NCBI GenBank assembly: GCA_018267545.1
Contig: JAFDYG010000331.1
Coordinates: 1 to 42,613, forward strand
From: Bacteroidota bacterium
GTDB taxonomy: Bacteria; Bacteroidota; Bacteroidia; Chitinophagales; Chitinophagaceae
DNA length: 42,613 nucleotides
Direction: 5' to 3'
Part shown: positions 33,419 through 42,076 of the stretch, piece after piece
Position numbering within the stretch: position 1 is the stretch's first letter
How the letters are laid out: every line of letters starts with the position of its first letter
Position numbers and translations under genes: made by a program
The notes under the pieces: model-generated
Databases searched by the model: none
What the model saw: the letters and a program-made list of their open reading frames with translations, nothing else
What the model was told of the DNA's origin: nothing

Positions 33419-34918
33419 CTAAAAACCCTGTATTTCCGGCTGACGGTAGCTCCATAGTTTGTGCATCAGCTTGATCTCATAGGGATATTTATAAAAGCTG
33501 GCCCGGTAACGAAGCCCCGAAACAGCATGCAGCAACTTCCTTTTCAATCCATTAAGCCGGATATCCGAAACGGTCGGGTAATACCCGTTCAAGACCGTCT
33601 CGAAATTCCTGATCTTGTCGATCATCTCCGCCGTCAGCCAGGGTGTCAACGGATTCTTCCGCAAATCGAAGTTCTCCCACTGCGGACTAATCCAGTCCTC
33701 CAGTGTCTCGGGAAACTTGAACCCCGACTCCTGGCTCTTCTTGAACAGCTCCGACCCCTCCGTAGGCACCGGACTATAGGTGTAAATGACGATCTCCGTA
33801 TCCGGATTGATTTCCTTGATTTCTTTTATAAAAGCAATATCCTGATCGATATACTGCATCACCTTCTCCGGCGTCTCGGCCGGCGTCCCCAGCACAAACG
33901 AATACTCCGGAATGATATCGAACTTCTTCATCCGCGCCGCAAACTCCCGTATCTGCTTCCCCGACTGAGTCCCCCCTTTGTCCATCTTTTTAAGGATTTC
34001 ATCATTCCCCGTCTCGGCTCCGAAGAAGATCATCTTACAACCCGACTCCCGCATCAGCGCCAGCGTCTCATCCTTATACTTGTCGATCGTATCGATACGC
34101 CCCTCTCCCCACCAAACCATATTATCCCCGCGAGTCAAATTCGAGAATTCCACCGTCCGCTTCTCCGAAACAAAGAAATTATTGTCGTGGAACTCGATGG
34201 AATCGGCCCCCCACTTATCCCGGATATAACGCACGTCCTCATAAACCTGTATCGCCGGCTTGGCCTTCCAGCGAGCTTCGAAGATGGGAACGACCGCACA
34301 AAACGAACACGTAAACGGACAACCCATACTCGAATGATACGCCAGCGTCCGGTTCCCCAAATAAGTCTTGCCCAGATAATTCACCATCGGATACAAGGCA
34401 TCCAGCTTATCGTATGGCAGCTTTGGCAAGGTCGACTGGTCGATCAGATCCTCCTTTGGCGTCTTGACGATCTTCTCCCCGTTATGATAGATGAGATTTT
34501 TTATCAATTCATAGGGCGCTCCCTGTTCCAACGCGTCCACCAAAGCAGGAAAAGCCTTATCTCCAGGGCCATTGATCACGAAGTCCACACAACCCGAATT
34601 CAACACCACCTTCTGCTGGTTCGAAGCAAAGTACCCGCCCCAGATCATCACCGTCCCCGGAAACTCTTCCCTGATCCGGCGGGCATAAGGAATGGCCTGC
34701 TTGAGCTGCGGGCCGGGCATCACCGTAAAGCCGATATATTTGAATTCCCCGGTTTCTAAATAAGCCTTGATCTTGACGTAAGGATCACGTTCCCGATTCC
34801 CATCCACGATTACCCACTCATATTTGTGATCGATGGAAGCCGCAATCTGTAAGATTGAATTAGGGACACGGAATTTGTACGTAGCGCTCCTCGGATTAAA
34901 CAGTAGTATCTTCGCCAT
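33419..34918 (-). CDS. B12-binding-type radical SAM protein
   Basis: A 499-residue enzyme from the ATG at 34918 (MAKILLFNPRS); frames extending to 34990 would overlap the divergent gene. The N-terminal B12-binding-like domain includes GFTVMPGPQLKQAIPYARRI and MIWGGYFASNQQKVVL. The radical SAM core has CPFTCSFC (C200, C204, C207), then FHDNNFFVSEKR and FFGAETGNDEILKKMDKGG, and FVLGTPAETPEKV. It heads the six-gene operon. It shares architecture with the protein at 28589-30061 but is clearly diverged. Reaction unknown; methyl transfer or ring rearrangement is possible. Confidence 0.86.
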   Translation of the reverse strand: MAKILLFNPRSATYKFRVPNSILQIAASIDHKYEWVIVDGNRERDPYVKIKAYLETGEFKYIGFTVMPGPQLKQAIPYARRIREEFPGTVMIWGGYFASNQQKVVLNSGCVDFVINGPGDKAFPALVDALEQGAPYELIKNLIYHNGEKIVKTPKEDLIDQSTLPKLPYDKLDALYPMVNYLGKTYLGNRTLAYHSSMGCPFTCSFCAVVPIFEARWKAKPAIQVYEDVRYIRDKWGADSIEFHDNNFFVSEKRTVEFSNLTRGDNMVWWGEGRIDTIDKYKDETLALMRESGCKMIFFGAETGNDEILKKMDKGGTQSGKQIREFAARMKKFDIIPEYSFVLGTPAETPEKVMQYIDQDIAFIKEIKEINPDTEIVIYTYSPVPTEGSELFKKSQESGFKFPETLEDWISPQWENFDLRKNPLTPWLTAEMIDKIRNFETVLNGYYPTVSDIRLNGLKRKLLHAVSGLRYRASFYKYPYEIKLMHKLWSYRQPEIQGF

Positions 34919-34973
34919 ATTTGTCGATTCTTTAGGCATCCGAAAAGAGTAAACGTCCGTTTTATACGAAAGG

Positions 34974-35774
34974 ATGCCTCTATTACACAAACTCAGACAG
35001 TATTTTGGCCCTTCGCGCCTACCCGAATCCGAGCCCGCAGCGGCCTACGACATTTGGGCTTTAAACTATGATAATCAACCGGATAACCTGATGCTTGCGC
35101 TCGACGGGCAGCTCCTTTCCGACCTCCTGGCCGGCCTCCCCATCATCAGCCCGGCCAGCACCTTCCCTTCCCTCCCAGCCGGCACCATCCCTTCCCTCAC
35201 CGGCTATACCATCGCCGACGTCGGATGCGGAACAGGCCGTCACTGGGCCCGTCTCTACGCGGAAAACCCCGCCCGCCTCATCGGCTTCGACGTCTCCCAG
35301 GGCATGCTCGAAATGCTAAAGGCTAAACACCCCCAGGCCGAAACCCACCTGCTCGAAGGCCCCATCCTGCATCAGCTCCCCAACGCCAGCTGCGACCTCG
35401 TCCTATCCACCCTGACCATCGCCCACATACCCGATATCACCGCCGCCCTCCTCGAATGGAAAAGAGCGCTAAAACCCGGCGGCCACATCATCATAACCGA
35501 CTATCACCCCGAAGCCCTCGCCCAGGGCGGACAACGCACCTTCCGGGACAAGGACCGCACCATCGCCATTAAAAACCACGTTCATCCTATCCACGAGCTA
35601 AAAGAAATTGGCCGCCACCTCGGCCTCGAAACCACACTGCTCATCGAAAAGAAGATCGACTCCTCCATGCGGCCCTACTACGAAAAACAAAACGCACTTT
35701 CTATCTACGAACGCTACCTCGGCGTTCCTATCATCTACGGTCTACAACTAAAAAAATCCGATGTGGCTCACTAA
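34974..35774 (+). CDS. Class I SAM-dependent methyltransferase
   Basis: A 266-residue methyltransferase of the UbiE/Methyltransf_11 type. The glycine motif is IADVGCGTGRHWARLY, strand 2 is LIGFDVSQGMLEMLKAKHP, then CDLVLSTLTIAHIPD and LKPGGHIIITDYHPEAL. A Pro/Ser-rich stretch (around residues 55-75) precedes the core. It is divergent from the radical SAM operon (55-nt gap) and overlaps the downstream amidohydrolase gene by 14 nt, so they are translated together. The pair suggests methylation and hydrolysis of related small molecules; the acceptor is unknown. Confidence 0.85.
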   Translation: MPLLHKLRQYFGPSRLPESEPAAAYDIWALNYDNQPDNLMLALDGQLLSDLLAGLPIISPASTFPSLPAGTIPSLTGYTIADVGCGTGRHWARLYAENPARLIGFDVSQGMLEMLKAKHPQAETHLLEGPILHQLPNASCDLVLSTLTIAHIPDITAALLEWKRALKPGGHIIITDYHPEALAQGGQRTFRDKDRTIAIKNHVHPIHELKEIGRHLGLETTLLIEKKIDSSMRPYYEKQNALSIYERYLGVPIIYGLQLKKSDVAH

Positions 35775-36882
35775 CCTCAATACCCCCGGCGACCCCAGGA
35801 CCCGCTCTATCAGACTCTCCCCCTGCAACCCCGCAGGAATTGCACCGGAACCCGCCCTTTCCCTCGACGGCGCCCTCGCCTTCCCTGGCCTGATCAATTC
35901 CCACGACCACCTCGATTTCAACCTATTCCCTTCGTTGGCTAATACCCGTTATACCAACTACCGCGACTGGGGCTGGGATATCCATTCCCAAAACACCCGC
36001 GAAATCGAATCCGTACTTAAAATTCCCCTGCCCCTCCGCATCAAATGGGGCATTTATAAAAACCTATTCAACGGCTTTACTACCGTAATCAACCACGGCG
36101 AACACCTCGACACCGAAGGCGCCCCCATCAACGTATTTCAGAACTGTCACAACCTTCACTCCATCGGCTTCGAACGCAACTGGCGCTGGCGCCTCAACCG
36201 GCCATCCAAAAACGAATGGCCCTATGTCATCCACGTCGGCGAAGGCACCGACCCCCTCGCCCAGCGCGAAATAAACCAGCTCCTTCGATGGAACCTCTTC
36301 CACCGCCCCCTCATCGGCGTACACGGCGTCGCCATGACCGAAGAACAAGCCCGCGGCTTCAAAGCCCTCGTCTGGTGCCCCGCATCCAATTACTTCCTTC
36401 TCAATAAGACCGCGCCCATCGACCAGCTAAAGACACAGGTACCCATCCTCTTCGGCACCGACAGCACCCTCACCGCCCCCTGGGACGCCTGGTCCCAGAT
36501 CAGGCTCGCCCGTCAGCAAAACACCGCTACCGACGAAGAGCTATTCGAGATGCTGACCGTCAACCCCGCCACCGCCTGGGAACTTCCCAACTACGATACC
36601 ATCATCGCCCAACCCAAAGAAAGGTCGAACAGCTGGGACGCCTTCTATACAATAGGCCCCGACGACATCCTGCTCATCTTGAAAAAAGGAGAAATAAAAT
36701 TATTCGACGCCAGCCTGAAACCCGCGCTCAAACAAGCCGGCTTCGATACCTCCGCCTTCTACCAGGCCGGCCCCAACGGAAAATACGTTCCCGATGACAT
36801 CACGACCCTGATGGAACAGATTCGCGCCTGGCATCCAAACGTCCGATTCCCCAACCTACCCAAAAGCTATACTAAAGGATAA
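35761..36882 (+). CDS. Amidohydrolase-family metal-dependent hydrolase
   Basis: A 373-residue TIM-barrel amidohydrolase. The metal ligands are visible in order: H48-x-H50 (GLINSHDHLDFN), a His in YVIHVGEG, a His in GVHGVAMTEE, and the terminal Asp in FGTDSTLTAPW. It resembles the TRZ/ATZ-like deaminase/chlorohydrolase branch (the VPILFGTDST...PWDAWSQIR and NPATAWELP segments). The N-terminal beta-sandwich is short. Substrate unknown; deamination or amide hydrolysis is expected. It overlaps the upstream methyltransferase by 14 nt. A 16-nt gap separates it from the convergent orphan at 36899. Confidence 0.82.
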   Translation: MWLTNLNTPGDPRTRSIRLSPCNPAGIAPEPALSLDGALAFPGLINSHDHLDFNLFPSLANTRYTNYRDWGWDIHSQNTREIESVLKIPLPLRIKWGIYKNLFNGFTTVINHGEHLDTEGAPINVFQNCHNLHSIGFERNWRWRLNRPSKNEWPYVIHVGEGTDPLAQREINQLLRWNLFHRPLIGVHGVAMTEEQARGFKALVWCPASNYFLLNKTAPIDQLKTQVPILFGTDSTLTAPWDAWSQIRLARQQNTATDEELFEMLTVNPATAWELPNYDTIIAQPKERSNSWDAFYTIGPDDILLILKKGEIKLFDASLKPALKQAGFDTSAFYQAGPNGKYVPDDITTLMEQIRAWHPNVRFPNLPKSYTKG

Positions 36883-36898
36883 GCCTGGCCACGACCCC

Positions 36899-37867
36899 CT
36901 ACACCAACGGGTAAGCCTGACCTCGTCTTTTTTGCTGTAAAAAATGTAAGAAATGAATATGATGCAACCGCGGCGTAGAAGGCTTCAAAACCCGGTCCTC
37001 TGGCCATTCTCCGAACATAAGCATATGACTGCCCAGGTCCATCGTCTTAAGAATCCTCACCTCCTTATAACTCTCCACCCACTCCGGGACGAAAAAACCA
37101 AAGTCCTTCGTTGCCTGCACCCCAAACGGAAGCTCCGCAACCAGAGGCGGACTCGCACTGTGATTCCGCCCCAGCTTATAGATCGCCGGCTTATACTCCG
37201 CAGGAAATTCCGAAACCACAATCTTCCTGACATCCACGATCTTCTTCAAAACCGTATTCGAATGCCGCATACCCAACAAATAACGCCCCGACTGCTTGAT
37301 ATCCCCCAGCAAATCCATCGGAAAAATATAATTGTAGTCGGCTCCCTCCTGGAAAGAAATAACTCTCACCCTCCTGGGGTAACTATAGGCAGTAGCCACC
37401 GCCTTCAACTTATCGAAGCTGACATTCGGCTTCTTGTAAAACCGTTCATAGATCAGCCTCGCCTTTACCCCGCTCACATGATGTATCGAGCTATGCACCA
37501 CCTGCAGCAAAAACAACGTCCCCCTCGAATCCTCGATTCGATTGAAATATTTCAGCTCCGCAATCGCCACCGCCCCACGAGCCACCACCTCGGGACTCGA
37601 CGGCTCATCACGACGAAAGTAGATAACGTATTTCTTCTTATCGGCCAACGCCTGCCGGTCCTTACCCTCCTCGATCCATATCCCGAAAGTCAGCGGCTCC
37701 AATCCCAGCATCCACTGATTCGACGTCACATCGAGCAGTTGGTCCTCCGTCTGCAAGTACACTTTTTCACCCACTACGTCTCCGACACCCACTGTCGAAA
37801 ACTCCCTGATCTCCGACTTTCCGACCAGCATTTGACGAAACCAGCTACTCAAAACTTTCTTTATCAT
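36899..37867 (-). CDS. Unknown protein, possibly flavin-reductase-like fold
   Basis: A 322-residue soluble protein with no signal peptide, ATG at 37867. The first part (residues 1-150) is not recognised. The second half has a pattern like the FMN-binding split-barrel of flavin-reductase-like proteins: SYPRRVRVISFQEGADYNYIF, then a strand-helix-strand part with RYLLGMRHSNTVLKKI, and later FGFFVPEWVESYKEVRILKTMDLGSHMLMFGEW. That would suit a flavin-dependent enzyme or reductase. It is an orphan between convergent (amidohydrolase) and divergent (deacetylase) genes. Low certainty on fold; the gene itself looks real from length and codon use. Confidence 0.55.
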   Translation of the reverse strand: MIKKVLSSWFRQMLVGKSEIREFSTVGVGDVVGEKVYLQTEDQLLDVTSNQWMLGLEPLTFGIWIEEGKDRQALADKKKYVIYFRRDEPSSPEVVARGAVAIAELKYFNRIEDSRGTLFLLQVVHSSIHHVSGVKARLIYERFYKKPNVSFDKLKAVATAYSYPRRVRVISFQEGADYNYIFPMDLLGDIKQSGRYLLGMRHSNTVLKKIVDVRKIVVSEFPAEYKPAIYKLGRNHSASPPLVAELPFGVQATKDFGFFVPEWVESYKEVRILKTMDLGSHMLMFGEWPEDRVLKPSTPRLHHIHFLHFLQQKRRGQAYPLV

Positions 37868-37878
37868 ATATCAGCTTG

Positions 37879-38913
37879 ATGTATAAAATTACTACTTTCA
37901 TCATGAATATGCTCTCAACAATTCTTAAAAAAATACGTCGAAAAATTGTTTACGCGGGCAACGACTTAGGCAACCTTTTGGGTCGGACACCTCGTTTACT
38001 CAGTGAGGCGCAAGGCGCCCGGATCGTCGTGTACCACGGCATCTGCGAGGAAGACCCGCTCCGGTACAACAACAGCTTCATCACCCGGAAAGTCTTCGAG
38101 CAGCACCTGCAGTATTATAAAAAATACTTCCAGGTCCTGTCACTGGACGACTATTTCAACGGCCGCCTCAACCCGGATCGTTTCAATATATGTATAACCT
38201 TCGACGACGGATATGAAAATAATTACAAATATGCATTCCCGTTATTGAAACAATACGACACTCCCGCCGCCTTCTTCATCACCGGCATCCGTGAAACAGG
38301 CCGCGACATCCTATGGAACGACTTCCTCGGTATCGTAAGCAAACACGGTCCCGAACGGCTACACTATAAAGGAACAGAATATAAAAAGAACCAATACGGA
38401 CAATATACATCCGAACCCGGCGGACAACGCTTCGCCAACCTCCTCCGGGAAGGTAACTTCGGAAACAAAGCAGCCATGATCGAAGAATTATCGAAACTAT
38501 ACGTCTTCCGGTCGCAGCCCTCCGAAACAGATTTCTGGGGCCAAATGACAGAAGATCAAATGTACGAGATGGGCGCAAGTCCCCTCGTAACCATCGGCTG
38601 CCACGGCTACTATCATACCGACCTCGCACGCCTCACCCTCGCCGAAGCCTCCGCCGAAATGCAGCGCAGCCGGTCCTATTTACAACGCATCACCGGCCAA
38701 CCCATCCAGGCCCTGGCCTTCCCCTATGGCTCCTATACCCGCGACACCATCACCTCCGCCAAAAAGATCGGCTTCCAACAGCTGCTCGCCCTCGACTTCT
38801 CCTTCGCCGAAGACCACAACGACTCCTCCCTGCGCGAACGCTTTGTCGTCAACCCCTATATCTCCCCCACCAATCAAATGATCGCCACCATAAAAAGAAC
38901 TTATGCATTCTGA
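37879..38913 (+). CDS. Polysaccharide deacetylase (NodB homology domain)
   Basis: A 344-residue carbohydrate esterase family 4-like protein. The NodB motif 1 TFDDGY (D109-D110) follows VYHGICEED. Motif 2 is GCHGYYHTDLARLT, and AFPYGSYTRDT is motif 3. Such enzymes remove N-acetyl groups from polymeric or lipid-linked amino sugars. There is no classical signal peptide, so it may act on the cytoplasmic side or be anchored by its basic N-terminus. The start at 37879 is only 11 nt from the divergent gene; an ATG at 37903 is possible. The next gene, a GNAT acetyltransferase, overlaps its end by 11 nt. Confidence 0.87.
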   Translation: MYKITTFIMNMLSTILKKIRRKIVYAGNDLGNLLGRTPRLLSEAQGARIVVYHGICEEDPLRYNNSFITRKVFEQHLQYYKKYFQVLSLDDYFNGRLNPDRFNICITFDDGYENNYKYAFPLLKQYDTPAAFFITGIRETGRDILWNDFLGIVSKHGPERLHYKGTEYKKNQYGQYTSEPGGQRFANLLREGNFGNKAAMIEELSKLYVFRSQPSETDFWGQMTEDQMYEMGASPLVTIGCHGYYHTDLARLTLAEASAEMQRSRSYLQRITGQPIQALAFPYGSYTRDTITSAKKIGFQQLLALDFSFAEDHNDSSLRERFVVNPYISPTNQMIATIKRTYAF

Positions 38914-39874
38914 ATCAACCGCCACATCACCCATGCCGCCCCAAACCAGCGAATACCACATCGAGAGACTGAGCGAAAACAATCTCCCCGACCTCACCCG
39001 ACTTTTCTTCGCCGTTTACGGCGAAGAAGCCACGCCTCCACGCTTTGCCCAAAAATATGCCACCGCCTGGGCCGGCGCCGCCTACATCGGCTACTTCGCC
39101 TACGCCGCCGACGGCACACCCGCCGCCTACTACGGCGTCATGCCCTGCCTCCTCCAATACACCAACAACACACTGCTCGCCGCCCAATCCGGCGACACCA
39201 TGACACACCCCGAACATAGAAATAAAGGTCTCTTCGTTCAACTATGCCGGATGACGATCGACCTCTGCCGCCACACAGGCATCCGCCTGCTCTTCGGCTT
39301 CCCCAACCAAAATTCTTATCCCGGCGCCATCAAAGCAGGCTGGACCGTTACCGAAAGCCTCGACTACTTTACCATCCCCGTCAAAACAATACCCCTCGTA
39401 GGCCTCGTCCGAAAATTTCCCTTTCTTGCCGGCGCCTATAATAGCTATACAAAAAATCTGCTGACCAACCATACAAGCACCGGACAAGGTCTCTCCAGCT
39501 CCGTCATCACCCCCACAACCGGCGGCGTCTATCGCAACGACGACTACCTGAACTATAAAACTTATAGCGATACCCACGTCCTCCAACTAAAAAACGCCCG
39601 GGCCTGGGTCAAAATCACCGATACATTCGTCATCGGCGACCTGGAGCTCAACGACACAACCTTCGACGAAGCCCTCGACCGTCTAAAAAAATTCGCATCC
39701 CGTCTTGGTCACCGCCGCCTTTTCTTTCATACCAGTCCCGGCACACCCCTGCACCATCTCTTTGCCAAACAATATACCCCCACCCCCGGCTTCGCCACCG
39801 CCTTCATAGACCTCGGAGCAGGCATCCCTCTTCAACAACTAAAATTCACCTTCGCCGATATCGACACTTTTTAA
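38903..39874 (+). CDS. GNAT-family N-acetyltransferase
   Basis: A 323-residue acetyltransferase with a GNAT core near residues 20-160. The CoA-binding motif A is visible as GDTMTHPEHRNKGLFVQLCRMTI, followed by LFGFPNQNSYPGAIKAGW (motif B region). The C-terminal half (about 200-323) may be a second GNAT-like domain for substrate binding. GNAT proteins of this size occur in polysaccharide clusters, where they acetylate sugar amines. It overlaps the deacetylase gene by 11 nt: opposite reactions encoded side by side. The glycosyltransferase gene follows after 40 nt. Confidence 0.82.
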   Translation: MHSESTATSPMPPQTSEYHIERLSENNLPDLTRLFFAVYGEEATPPRFAQKYATAWAGAAYIGYFAYAADGTPAAYYGVMPCLLQYTNNTLLAAQSGDTMTHPEHRNKGLFVQLCRMTIDLCRHTGIRLLFGFPNQNSYPGAIKAGWTVTESLDYFTIPVKTIPLVGLVRKFPFLAGAYNSYTKNLLTNHTSTGQGLSSSVITPTTGGVYRNDDYLNYKTYSDTHVLQLKNARAWVKITDTFVIGDLELNDTTFDEALDRLKKFASRLGHRRLFFHTSPGTPLHHLFAKQYTPTPGFATAFIDLGAGIPLQQLKFTFADIDTF

Positions 39875-39911
39875 GTCGCCATTCATCAGAAGTCGCCCAT
39901 CATAAGTCGCC
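39873..39911. repeat. Three direct copies of AAGTCGCC between GNAT and glycosyltransferase genes
   Basis: AAGTCGCC occurs at 39873-39880, 39890-39897 and 39904-39911, separated by short ATTCATCAG-like spacers. The array fills almost the whole gap between the GNAT stop and the glycosyltransferase ATG at 39915. Confidence 0.65.
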
Positions 39912-39914
39912 AAC

Positions 39915-41015
39915 ATGAAAATCGTCTGCATCACCTACACCCGCAAAGCTCAATTCAACGAACCCAAAGCCTGGCTCCACCGCGTACGCGGCTATATCGG
40001 CATCCTCGAAGCCCTCAGTCAAAAACACGAAGTCGTCAGCATCGACCGCATCAACTATACCGGCAATATCCGCCTGAACGGCGTCGACCACGTCTTCCCC
40101 GAAGCCGGCGCCAGCCGCCTCTCCGCCGCATGGCGCCTCAATCGATACGCCGCAGCATTTCACCCCGACATCGTTCTTATCCAGGGCATGATCTTTCCCC
40201 TTCAAACCATCCTCCTCCGCCTACAGCTCGGTCACAAAGTCCGCATCATCCTGCAAAACCACGCCGAAAAACCCGGCCGCCGCCGCCGCAAGCTCTTCCA
40301 ACAGCTCGCCGACCCCGTCGTCGACGCCTACCTCTTCGCCGCAAAAGAAATGGGAAACGACTTGGTAAACGAACGCATCATCCGCCACCCCGCCAAGATC
40401 CACCAGGTCATGGAACCCTCCTCCGTCTTCCAACCACAAGACCAGCCCTCAGCCCGCGCCCACCTGAATCTCGATCCCGACACCACTACCTTCCTTTGGG
40501 TCGGACGCCTCGACACAAACAAAGACCCCCTCACCGTCGTCAAAGCCTTCCTCCAATTCATACAAACGCACCCCGCCCGACTCTATATGATCTTTCACAC
40601 CAACGAACTCCAGCCCCAAATAGAAAAGCTCCTCGACGAAAACCCCGCCGGAAAAAACCACGTCTTCCTCATCGGCGAAAAACCCCACGACGACATGCAG
40701 GACTGGTACTCCGCCTCCGACTACGTCATCTCCGGCTCCCACTACGAAGGCAGCGGCGTAGCCATCTGCGAAGCCATGTCCTGCGGCTGCATCCCCATCC
40801 TCACCGACATCCTCTCCTTCCGCATGATGACAGACAACGGCAACTGCGGCATCCTCTACCCAGCCGGCGATAGCAACGCCCTCACATCAGCCCTAAAAAA
40901 AATAATGGAACGAAACAAACAGGAACAGAGACAAAAAGTACTAAACCGATACAACAAGGAACTCTCCTTTCAAGCCATCGCCGACGCCATTCACGAAATC
41001 GCCTCCGGCTTATAA
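39915..41015 (+). CDS. Family 4 glycosyltransferase
   Basis: A 366-residue GT-B enzyme. The N-terminal acceptor domain starts MKIVCITYTRKAQFNEPKAW. The donor domain has FLWVGRLDTNKDPLTVVKAF and the donor-site segment SGSHYEGSGVAICEAMSCGCIPILTD with the E-x7-E pattern (EGSGVAICE). No membrane segment. It is the third gene of the deacetylase-GNAT-glycosyltransferase set, so it may transfer or act near an amino sugar that the set edits. Its 3' end overlaps the convergent GT4 gene by 25 nt. Confidence 0.9.
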   Translation: MKIVCITYTRKAQFNEPKAWLHRVRGYIGILEALSQKHEVVSIDRINYTGNIRLNGVDHVFPEAGASRLSAAWRLNRYAAAFHPDIVLIQGMIFPLQTILLRLQLGHKVRIILQNHAEKPGRRRRKLFQQLADPVVDAYLFAAKEMGNDLVNERIIRHPAKIHQVMEPSSVFQPQDQPSARAHLNLDPDTTTFLWVGRLDTNKDPLTVVKAFLQFIQTHPARLYMIFHTNELQPQIEKLLDENPAGKNHVFLIGEKPHDDMQDWYSASDYVISGSHYEGSGVAICEAMSCGCIPILTDILSFRMMTDNGNCGILYPAGDSNALTSALKKIMERNKQEQRQKVLNRYNKELSFQAIADAIHEIASGL

Positions 41016-42073
41016 CCATACAACCCCATCATCGCCCGAACACTCTCCTCCATCGTATACAACCGAACCGGCGTATAATCCGTCGCCGGATCACTCAACA
41101 ACGCCAAAGCCTTCTCCAACATCTCCTCTTCACTCCCCACCACATGCCAATGTTCTATCTTCACCCCCATCGGGTCGCAAAAACTAATCACATGCGCCCC
41201 CGCATACAACGCCTCTAAACAAACCGTACTAAATCCCTCATAAGAAGAGGTATGCAAAAACACCTTCGTCCGCTGCATATATCCCAACGCTTCCACATGC
41301 GGCATTTCCCCTAACAGCTTCAACCGCTCTCCCAACCCCGCCTCATCAATCATCCCTTGCAAACGATCTCGCTCCGGACCCTTCCCCACAATCCCGCCCC
41401 GAACCCCGGAGAACCGCTCGCCCAAACCCGCCGGCAAACCCGCCACCACTCTCACAAACAAATCATATCTTTTCAACTCCGTCAGATTCCCCACTCCCAA
41501 AATATCCAAATCACGCTCGACCGCCATAGGACCAAACAGCCCCGTATCCACCCCATTCGGCACCACAAACGCAGGCCTCACCCGATAGTTCCGACTAAAC
41601 TCCTCCGACAAAAACCGCGACATCGCCACCAGCTCATCCGCACCCGGCCTGATCCACCGAACCCACTGATTCCCCTCCCTCGCATCCTGCCCCAATATCC
41701 ACGCAAAATGCCGCAATCCCTTCATCCGGCTGAAATACTTCCCCACCAACGCACAAGGCCCACACCACCAGCTCAAAAGTCCCACTACCTCCCCCTCCTC
41801 ACTCAACTTTCTCAATCGAAACCAAACCGCCGCAAAAGTCAACAGCTTCTGAATCCTCCCCCTCTTCCATCCATTATAGCTGATCACCGTATTCCCAAAC
41901 CAGGTATACTTACCCGCATAATGCGGATACTCCAGCGCCAGCACAACCACCTTCAGCTCCGGAAACACCTTATTCAAAGTCCGCACAAAGACCTGCTGCG
42001 CCGGCAAACACGCCGTATCGCCCTCATCCGCCGGAAACCCCGGCGTCAGAATCACCAATGTTTTAGACTTCAT
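40991..42073 (-). CDS. Family 4 glycosyltransferase
   Basis: A 360-residue GT-B enzyme beginning TLVILTPGFPADEGDTACLPAQQVFV, a common N-terminus among polysaccharide glycosyltransferases. The hinge is VVPNGVDTGLF, the donor domain starts DILGVGNLTELKRYDLFVRVVAG, and the donor-site segment is HTSSYEGFSTVCLEALYAGAHVISFCDP with E-x7-E (EGFSTVCLE). It lies 3 nt after the family 2 glycosyltransferase stop. Convergent with the GT4 gene at 39915-41015. Sugar donor and acceptor unknown. Confidence 0.9.
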   Translation of the reverse strand: MKSKTLVILTPGFPADEGDTACLPAQQVFVRTLNKVFPELKVVVLALEYPHYAGKYTWFGNTVISYNGWKRGRIQKLLTFAAVWFRLRKLSEEGEVVGLLSWWCGPCALVGKYFSRMKGLRHFAWILGQDAREGNQWVRWIRPGADELVAMSRFLSEEFSRNYRVRPAFVVPNGVDTGLFGPMAVERDLDILGVGNLTELKRYDLFVRVVAGLPAGLGERFSGVRGGIVGKGPERDRLQGMIDEAGLGERLKLLGEMPHVEALGYMQRTKVFLHTSSYEGFSTVCLEALYAGAHVISFCDPMGVKIEHWHVVGSEEEMLEKALALLSDPATDYTPVRLYTMEESVRAMMGLYGYKPEAIS

Positions 42074-42076
42074 AAA

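Noticed and set aside
34916-34923. CATATTTG as a promoter for the methyltransferase gene at 34974
   Set aside because: One mismatch to TAnnTTTG, no -33 TTG at the right distance, and it overlaps the start codon of the divergent radical SAM gene. Too weak to list.
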